From positions 3,626,501 to 3,690,500 of the forward strand of contig NZ_CP050695.1 in NCBI RefSeq assembly GCF_012044895.1: a stretch of 64,000 nt of DNA, given 5' to 3'. Shown one piece after another: positions 58,402-64,000 of this stretch. Positions within the stretch are counted from its first letter, which is position 1. Every line of letters begins with the position of its first letter. A program made the translations under genes and the position numbers. The notes under the pieces are model-generated. The model did not search any database. It saw only the letters and a list, made by a program, of their open reading frames with translations, and was not told where the DNA came from. This DNA is from Aquisalimonas sp. 2447. GTDB lineage: Bacteria; Pseudomonadota; Gammaproteobacteria; Nitrococcales; Aquisalimonadaceae.

Positions 58402-60942
58402 TCAGAACGGCAGCTCCAGCCCCGGCCGCGCCTGCTCCAGCAGCTCCCGGAAGCTGGCGCGGATGCGCTCCAGCGCCGCCTCATCATCCCCCTCGAAGCG
58501 CAACACCAGGCAGGGCGTGGTATTGCTGGACCGCACCAGCCCCCAGCCATCCGGGAAATCCACCCGCAGGCCGTCGATGGTGGTCACCCGGGCGTCGGGG
58601 AAGCTCGCCGCCGCCACCAGACGCTCAATCACCTGCGGCGGCTCGCCCTCTTCCAGATCCACCTTGATCTCCGGAGTGCTCACCGCCTCGGGCAGCGCCG
58701 CAAACACCTCGGTGCTGGACTGCTCTTCCATGGAGAGGATCTCCAGCAGGCGCGCCGCGGTGTAGATGCCGTCGTCGAAGCCGGGCCAGCGGTCGTTGAA
58801 GAAGATGTGGCCGCTCATCTCGCCGGCCAGCGGCGCCCCGCTCTCCTTGAGCTTGGCCTTGATCAGCGAGTGCCCCGTGCGCCACATCACCGGCACACCG
58901 GCGTTCTCGGAAATCACCTGGGCCAGCTGGGAGGAGCACTTGACGTCGAAGACGATGTCGGCGCCGGGGTTACGGGTGAGTACGTCGCGGGCGTAGAGCA
59001 TCATCTGCCGGTCGGCCCAGATGATCTTGCCGGTGGCGTCCACGACACCGAGGCGGTCCCCGTCGCCATCCAGCGCCAGACCCACGTCGGCCTGCTGCAG
59101 GCGCACCAGCCGGATCAGCGCCTCCAGGTTGTGCGGGTCGCTGGGGTCCGGGTGGTGGTTCGGGAAGTTGCCGTCCACTTCGCAGTAGAGCGGCTCCACC
59201 TCGCAGCCGATGGCCTGCAGGACCCGCGGGCCGATGGCGCCGCCCACCCCGTTGCCAGCATCCAGCACCACCCGTAGCGGACGGTGCAGGGTAATGTCCG
59301 AGGCGATGGCGTCGATGTAGTCTTCAGCCAGGTCCTGCCGGCGGACCGATCCTTCACCGTCGTGCAGATCGCCGGCCTGCAGGCGCCGGTGCAACCCGGT
59401 AATGGCATCCCCGGAGAGCGTCTCGCCACCGATCATGATTTTCATGCCATTGTAGTCCGGCGGATTGTGACTGCCGGTGATCTCTACCCCGGTGCCGGTG
59501 CCCAGGTGGTGGGTGGCAAAATACATCACCGGCGTCGGCACCTGACCGATATCGATCACCTGCCGCCCCGTGGCTGCCAGCCCCTCGATCAGCGCCTCGG
59601 CCAGCTCCGGGCTGGACAGGCGCCCATCGCGACCGACCACCACGTCAGTGCAGCCGCGCGCCGCCGCCTCGCTGCCAATGCTCCGCCCGATCTCGCGGAC
59701 CACGTCCCGGGACAACGTCTTGCCGACAACACCACGAATGTCGTAGGCGCGAAACAGACTGGGATCGACCTTCACTGCGGATTCCTCTTCGCTGGTAGCG
59801 CTGCCCTCCACGGCAGCGGGTTCATGATCACTGGACGCATTATCGTGCTCCGCGCTGATTTCCTCGACGGTAATGCCCTGCGAAGAGGCTGCCTGCAACG
59901 CACCCGTATTCTCTTCGGCGGCGACCGCGGAGGCCGCCGCCGGCCGGGACTGCGCTGTGTCCACCGCCCGTTCACGGGCAGCATCCAGCTCCTTCTGCGT
60001 CTCCGGCCAGCCGGCCGTGTAGGTGCTGGCGGGCGTACCCGCCGCCGCATCTTCGACCAGCCCGGCCCATGCACGGCTGTCGCGGGCCCGCGCTCGCCCC
60101 AGAGCACGGCCGGCCACGGCCATGATCAGGACGATGAGGGCGCCGGCAATGCCCACCACTGTCAGGAACCACGGGTCGGCCAGCGGCCGGTAGGGTGTGC
60201 CTGCGCTGGCCGGCTCAAAACGCACCCGCCAGTCCGTTCCGGGAACGCGTGCGGTGTGCACCAACGAAGGTGCGTTACCGACGCCCTGGGCGTGGACCAC
60301 CCCGTCACTGCCCTGAAGAAGCTCCACCCCGCCTTCCACGACATCCCCTGCCCCGAGGGTGGCTCGCATCCAGTCCGGCGGCAGGCTGAGAACCACATGG
60401 CCAACCACCTCGCCACCGGAACCGACCGGCTGCACCAGATTCACATGGGCGTCGTCACTACCGAGCCTGTGCCCCTCGGGACCGATCTGCTCGGCGCCGG
60501 ATTCAGCGGCACGGAGCATGTCGAGAAGGGCATAGCCCACCGGCGGATCGGCATCCAGCTCGGTGCTGTCGTGGCCGGCGGGGAACAGAGCCAGGCGAAT
60601 GGCGCCCGGAAAGGCAGGCCGCAGGCCGGCAACAGCCGCCTGCATGACGTCACCGGACCCATCTTCCAGGGCGTCCGCCAGATCCGGCTGCTCCGCGGCG
60701 AGAGCCAGCCGCCGCTTGAGCCCGGACACCTCGCTCTGAACCTGGGCAGCCAGCAAGCCGGCGGTGGCCATGGGGATATCCCCGCGCTCGGCCTCACGGG
60801 CCTGTTCCGCCGCGTCACGGACAAACCACAGCGCCGCGGCAACCACTGCCAGCAACAACAGTGTCAGCAGGGCCACACCAGCGACGAGGCTGACCCTGGC
60901 ATTGCCGCGCTTCCCCGGCCCTGTCGATGTTCCCGCGCTCAT
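58402..60942 (-). CDS. algC: Phosphomannomutase/phosphoglucomutase with N-terminal membrane sensor-like region
   Basis: 846 residues, about twice the core enzyme. Two membrane helices (17-41 and 258-281) flank a periplasmic domain of about 215 residues with GSDDAHVNLVQPVGSGGEVV. After an acidic linker the mutase core starts near 391 (FRAYDIRGVVGKTLSRDVV). Catalytic Ser491 is in TGSHNPPDYNG and the metal loop is DGDGDRLGV. Such long AlgC forms occur in pseudomonads. Products feed exopolysaccharide and LPS. The 6-nt gap after dut indicates co-transcription. Confidence 0.92.
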   Translation of the reverse strand: MSAGTSTGPGKRGNARVSLVAGVALLTLLLLAVVAAALWFVRDAAEQAREAERGDIPMATAGLLAAQVQSEVSGLKRRLALAAEQPDLADALEDGSGDVMQAAVAGLRPAFPGAIRLALFPAGHDSTELDADPPVGYALLDMLRAAESGAEQIGPEGHRLGSDDAHVNLVQPVGSGGEVVGHVVLSLPPDWMRATLGAGDVVEGGVELLQGSDGVVHAQGVGNAPSLVHTARVPGTDWRVRFEPASAGTPYRPLADPWFLTVVGIAGALIVLIMAVAGRALGRARARDSRAWAGLVEDAAAGTPASTYTAGWPETQKELDAARERAVDTAQSRPAAASAVAAEENTGALQAASSQGITVEEISAEHDNASSDHEPAAVEGSATSEEESAVKVDPSLFRAYDIRGVVGKTLSRDVVREIGRSIGSEAAARGCTDVVVGRDGRLSSPELAEALIEGLAATGRQVIDIGQVPTPVMYFATHHLGTGTGVEITGSHNPPDYNGMKIMIGGETLSGDAITGLHRRLQAGDLHDGEGSVRRQDLAEDYIDAIASDITLHRPLRVVLDAGNGVGGAIGPRVLQAIGCEVEPLYCEVDGNFPNHHPDPSDPHNLEALIRLVRLQQADVGLALDGDGDRLGVVDATGKIIWADRQMMLYARDVLTRNPGADIVFDVKCSSQLAQVISENAGVPVMWRTGHSLIKAKLKESGAPLAGEMSGHIFFNDRWPGFDDGIYTAARLLEILSMEEQSSTEVFAALPEAVSTPEIKVDLEEGEPPQVIERLVAAASFPDARVTTIDGLRVDFPDGWGLVRSSNTTPCLVLRFEGDDEAALERIRASFRELLEQARPGLELPF

Positions 60943-60948
60943 ACCTGC

Positions 60949-61404
60949 TCAGCGGCGGCCTGAATGGCCGAAACCGCCCTCCCCCCGTTGTGATTGTTCG
61001 AATGATTCCACCACGCGGAGGGTCGGTCGCACCACCGGCACGAACACCAGCTGCGCGATCCGCTCCCCCGGCTGAATGGTGTAGGCGCTGCTCCCCCGGT
61101 TCCAGCAGGAAACGAACACCTGCCCCTGGTAGTCGGAATCGATCAGGCCCACGAGATTCCCCAGCACGATGCCGTGCTTGTGGCCCAGGCCAGAGCGCGG
61201 CAGGATCGTGGCCGCCAGCGCCGGATCCCCCATGTGGATGGCAATGCCGGTGGGTATCAGCAGGGTCTGCCCCGGCTCCAGCGGTGTTTCGGCATCCAGG
61301 CAGGCACGCAAGTCCACGCCGGCGGCGCCATCGGTGGCATAGTCGGGCAGGCCCCAGTCCGTCTCCAGGCGGGGATCCAGCACGCGGACGTCAACGGTGG
61401 TCAT
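60949..61404 (-). CDS. dut: dUTP diphosphatase
   Basis: A 151-residue trimeric dUTPase. It removes dUTP and supplies dUMP. Motif 1 [13 protein letters not shown], motif 2 [20 protein letters not shown], motif 3 [15 protein letters not shown] and motif 5 in the C-terminal [12 protein letters not shown] are all intact. Its ATG overlaps the coaBC stop (ATGA). The order coaBC-dut-algC is conserved in Pseudomonas. Confidence 0.96.
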   Translation of the reverse strand: MTTVDVRVLDPRLETDWGLPDYATDGAAGVDLRACLDAETPLEPGQTLLIPTGIAIHMGDPALAATILPRSGLGHKHGIVLGNLVGLIDSDYQGQVFVSCWNRGSSAYTIQPGERIAQLVFVPVVRPTLRVVESFEQSQRGEGGFGHSGRR

Positions 61405-62618
61405 GCTCGCTCCTTGTCATCACGGCCGGCAAAGCGTTCGGCAATGCATTCCATCAGCCCCACGGCCAGGCGGGTCTTCGGCTCCGGCCCCAGGGACAGG
61501 CCGCCCCCCTCCCAGGTCACTTCCAGGGCGTTGTCCTCGGCCTCGAAACCGCTGCCCGGGCGGCCCACCCAGTTGGCGGCGATCATGTCGAGACCCTTGC
61601 GCCGCCGCTTGTCCTCGGCGTGCTCCTGCATATCATGGGTCTCCGCGGCAAAGCCCACGGTAAACGGTGGCTGTGGCCGCGCGGCCACATCCGCGAGGAT
61701 GTCCGGGTTGCGCACCAGAGCGATGTCCATGGTGTCAGCCTGTTTCTTGATTTTCGCCTCCGCCGGAGTCGCCGCGCGGTAGTCCGCCACGGCGGCACAG
61801 GCCACGAAGATATCGCACTCGGCAACACGCTGCATGACCGCCTGATGCATCGCCTCGGCGGACTCCACGTCGACGCGCTCCACACCGGCAGGTGTCGGCT
61901 GATTCACCGGGCCGGCGACCAGGGTCACGCGGGCGCCACAGCGCGCAGCGGCGGCGGCCAGGGCAAAACCCATGCGACCGGAGCTGCGGTTGCTGATGTA
62001 GCGCACCGGGTCGATGGCTTCACGGGTGGGACCGGCAGTGAGCAGAACGTAGCGTCCGGCCAGCAGCGGCCGGGGCAGCACCCCGCCGAGAGCGGCCACC
62101 AGGTCCAGGGGCTCCAGCATGCGACCATCCCCGGTTTCGCCACAGGCCTGGTCGCCGGCACCGGGGCCGAAGATCGCCACCTGGCGCTCGGTAAGGGTGC
62201 GGACATTGGCCTGGGTGGCCGGATGCGCCCACATGAGCCGGTTCATGGCCGGCGCCACGGCCACCGGGGCATCCGTGGCCAGGCACAATGTGCTGAGCAG
62301 ATCGTCGGCAAGGCCATGGGCCAGCCGCGCCAGCACATCGGCGCTGGCCGGGGCGATGAGGACAACATCCGCCCAGCGTGCCAGCTCGATGTGGCCCATG
62401 GCCGCCTCGGCATCCGGGTCCAGCAGGCTGGTGTGCACCGGGTTGCCGGACACGGCCTGGAAGGTCAGAGGCCGCACGAACTCCTGCGCCCCCGCGGTCA
62501 TGACCACCCGCACCTCGGCGCCGGCGTCGCGCAACCGGCGCATCAGGTCAGCGCTCTTGTAGGCGGCAATGCCGCCGGTCACCCCGAGCAGAATGCGCTT
62601 GCCGTCGAGATCGGCCAT
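61401..62618 (-). CDS. coaBC: Bifunctional phosphopantothenoylcysteine decarboxylase/synthase
   Basis: 405 residues. The N-terminal CoaC flavoprotein (residues 1 to about 190: [20 protein letters not shown] and [20 protein letters not shown]) decarboxylates; the C-terminal CoaB ([20 protein letters not shown] then [11 protein letters not shown]) ligates cysteine. Both are needed for coenzyme A. I start at ATG 62618; a GTG four codons earlier is possible. Divergent from radC with 164 nt between; coupled to dut downstream. Confidence 0.95.
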   Translation of the reverse strand: MADLDGKRILLGVTGGIAAYKSADLMRRLRDAGAEVRVVMTAGAQEFVRPLTFQAVSGNPVHTSLLDPDAEAAMGHIELARWADVVLIAPASADVLARLAHGLADDLLSTLCLATDAPVAVAPAMNRLMWAHPATQANVRTLTERQVAIFGPGAGDQACGETGDGRMLEPLDLVAALGGVLPRPLLAGRYVLLTAGPTREAIDPVRYISNRSSGRMGFALAAAAARCGARVTLVAGPVNQPTPAGVERVDVESAEAMHQAVMQRVAECDIFVACAAVADYRAATPAEAKIKKQADTMDIALVRNPDILADVAARPQPPFTVGFAAETHDMQEHAEDKRRRKGLDMIAANWVGRPGSGFEAEDNALEVTWEGGGLSLGPEPKTRLAVGLMECIAERFAGRDDKERA

Positions 62619-62782
62619 ATCCCCTTCCACTGATGTCCAGAGTCACTGCAGGAACAAGAGTGTACGGGATCACTGCGGGCGAGCGTAGGGTTACCGGCTC
62701 GCCGGATTGCCACGCCCCTCTTGCAGCCGAGGGCGGAACCGGCTAAAAAACCCTCTCCCTCATGGATGACGGAGTAAAGATC

Positions 62783-63457
62783 ATGCCCATCACGGACTGG
62801 CCTGCCGGCGAGCGCCCCAGAGAACGCCTGCTTGCCCACGGCGCCGACGCACTCTCCGACGCCGAACTCCTGGCCATATTCCTGCGCACCGGCAGCCGCG
62901 GCGTCAGCGCCGTCGACCTGGCTCGGGACCTGCTCAACCGCTTCGGGGGCCTGCGCGGCCTGCTGGAGGCGGATTATCAGCAGTTCTGCGCGGGCCCCGG
63001 CCTGGGTGATGCCAAGTACGCCCAGTTACAGGCGGTGCTGGCCATGGCTCGACGCTACCTGGCCACCGACCTGGACCGCGGCGATGCGCTCACCAGTCCC
63101 CGGGCGACAACGGCGTATCTGCGCGCGCAGCTGCGCCATCAGACCCGGGAGGTATTCGCCTGTCTGTTCCTGGACAACCGCCACCGGGTGCTGCGCTTCG
63201 AGGAGCTGTTCCAGGGCACCATCGACGCCGCCGCGGTGTACCCGCGGGAGGTGGTACGTCGGGCACTGGCGCTGAATGCAGCGGCGGTGATCGTCGCTCA
63301 CAACCACCCGTCGGGCGTCGCTGAACCCAGCCGTGCGGACGAGCAGATCACCCGGCGACTGCAGGAAGCACTGGCCGTGGTGGATATTCGCCTGCTGGAT
63401 CACTTCGTGGTGGGCGACGGCGAACCGGTATCCTTCGCCGAGCGGGGGCTATTATGA
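62783..63457 (+). CDS. radC: RadC-family JAMM protein
   Basis: 224 residues. An N-terminal helix-hairpin-helix region ([20 protein letters not shown], then [20 protein letters not shown]) is joined to a JAMM-like domain whose metal site is [20 protein letters not shown] with a Glu in [18 protein letters not shown]. The original link to recombinational repair is disputed; the biochemical role is unknown. I start at ATG 62783, with GGAG upstream; an ATG at 62762 has none. The divergent radC/coaBC order is conserved in gammaproteobacteria. Confidence 0.93.
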   Translation: MPITDWPAGERPRERLLAHGADALSDAELLAIFLRTGSRGVSAVDLARDLLNRFGGLRGLLEADYQQFCAGPGLGDAKYAQLQAVLAMARRYLATDLDRGDALTSPRATTAYLRAQLRHQTREVFACLFLDNRHRVLRFEELFQGTIDAAAVYPREVVRRALALNAAAVIVAHNHPSGVAEPSRADEQITRRLQEALAVVDIRLLDHFVVGDGEPVSFAERGLL

Positions 63458-63488
63458 TGACAAAACCTTGCCATCGGGAGATCGGGCA

Positions 63489-63722
63489 ATGCGCCGCTTC
63501 ACTGACGAACAGGGCCGCGAGTGGGATACCACCGTGGGCCGCGAGTCCTACGGCATGCAGGTGTTCCTGTTCATGCCCCTGGACGGCAGCGGAGTGCGCA
63601 AGGCACTGATGAGGTCGGACACCTGGCTGGACGGCGAGCGGGAGCTGGACGGCATGGATGAGGAAGCGCTGCGGGAGCGGCTGGGCGTGTCGGTGGCGTG
63701 GGAGGACACAGCGTCGATGTAG
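63489..63722 (+). CDS. Small conserved-looking protein of unknown function
   Basis: 77 residues: MRRFTDEQGREWDTTVGRES then YGMQVFLFMPLDGSGVRKAL and MRSDTWLDGERELDGMDEEA, ending in LRERLGVSVAWEDTASM. The start is a compact beta pattern with a WD and Gly-Arg-Glu-Ser motif that I have seen in other small gammaproteobacterial proteins, but I cannot name the family. GGGAGATCGGGCA precedes ATG 63489. It begins 31 nt after radC and may be co-transcribed. Confidence 0.75.
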   Translation: MRRFTDEQGREWDTTVGRESYGMQVFLFMPLDGSGVRKALMRSDTWLDGERELDGMDEEALRERLGVSVAWEDTASM

Positions 63723-63760
63723 CGCCGGCCGGGTGCCCGGCGCGGCCTGCGCGGTCAATG

Positions 63761-63943
63761 AGGGTGCATCTTGATGCACCATGGGAACGGCAACGGCAGG
63801 CGGGCGGGGCGGAACGTCCGGTCCGACTCCTACCGACTTGCAGACCAAGGTGGCTCATCGAGGCCGGTACACCGTGGGAGCGACGTCAGTCGCGACGGCA
63901 AAAGCCGCGTGCTCTGCGATGTCGCGACTGACGTCGCTCCCAC
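63761..63943. repeat. Palindromic elements at the right window edge
   Basis: AGGGTGCATC-TTGA-TGCACC lies at 63761-63780. An inverted pair of GTGGGAGCGACGTCAGTCGC palindromes follows at 63874-63896 and 63921-63943. Between them GCAGACCAAGGTGGCTCATC, then GAGG, repeats the conserved spacer seen near 46250 without its usual arms. No gene is present from 63723 to the end. Confidence 0.8.
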
Positions 63944-64000
63944 GGGTTCCTGGCTGATTTCGCGGGGCGATGGCCTGGCGGAGCACCAGGCCACCACGGC

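Overview
The window is a dense, GC-rich chromosomal stretch from a gammaproteobacterium. Three things suggest this: the housekeeping set (rdgC, purEK, rsmJ, mutY-yggX, trmB, xthA, coaBC-dut-algC-argB, radC), a class I PHA synthase, and many proteins rich in Asp and Glu. Together they fit a moderately halophilic member of the Ectothiorhodospiraceae or a neighbour (Aquisalimonas-like); that placement is inference. I see no prophage, insertion sequence, CRISPR array or rRNA operon. Two tRNA genes are present, Phe(GAA) and Gly(CCC).

Layout. 0-5 kb: a DUF432-like gene cut by the window edge, a MaoC hydratase, an FtsX-type ABC exporter (ybbA/ybbP type) and divergent tesA. 5-10 kb: rdgC, purK-purE, a hydrolase, a possible CRP site ahead of an 80-residue flagellar-rod-like protein, and an HDOD/DUF2835 pair. 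10-21 kb: PHA synthase, rsmJ with a tiny coupled upstream ORF, then a complete glycerol locus (gap diverging from glpR, glpD, glpF, glpK), an EgtD-like methyltransferase and a DUF429 protein. 21-26 kb: a bifunctional beta-oxidation enzyme, a GabD-like aldehyde dehydrogenase and a small outer-membrane barrel. 26-34 kb: tRNA-Phe, asmA-mutY-yggX, a host-attachment-family protein, tRNA-Gly, thiS-thiG-trmB and an aldo-keto reductase. 34-45 kb: endonuclease V, a response regulator with a C-terminal membrane anchor, a DUF6394/potassium-channel pair, a Sel1 protein, AmpG, a P-type ATPase, TrxB and a glutaredoxin. 45-64 kb: exonuclease III, thiolase, an isocitrate dehydrogenase fused to a CBS pair behind a structured leader, ppc, pyrE, two hydrolases, a phosphofructokinase, and argB, algC, dut, coaBC and radC.

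The metabolic genes fit together as glycerol uptake and oxidation entering glycolysis (gap, pfk), anaplerosis and TCA control (ppc beside the CBS-fused icd), and fatty-acid/PHA cycling (MaoC hydratase, bifunctional hydratase/dehydrogenase, thiolase, PHA synthase). Intergenic regions are studded with short palindromes of related architecture whose stems change on both arms together. The most unusual items are the icd-CBS fusion with its compact three-way-junction leader, the two-arm palindromic elements with a conserved spacer, two divergent gene pairs whose ATG codons overlap in one CATG, the tail-anchored response regulator, and the slippery A-run in the ORF ahead of rsmJ.
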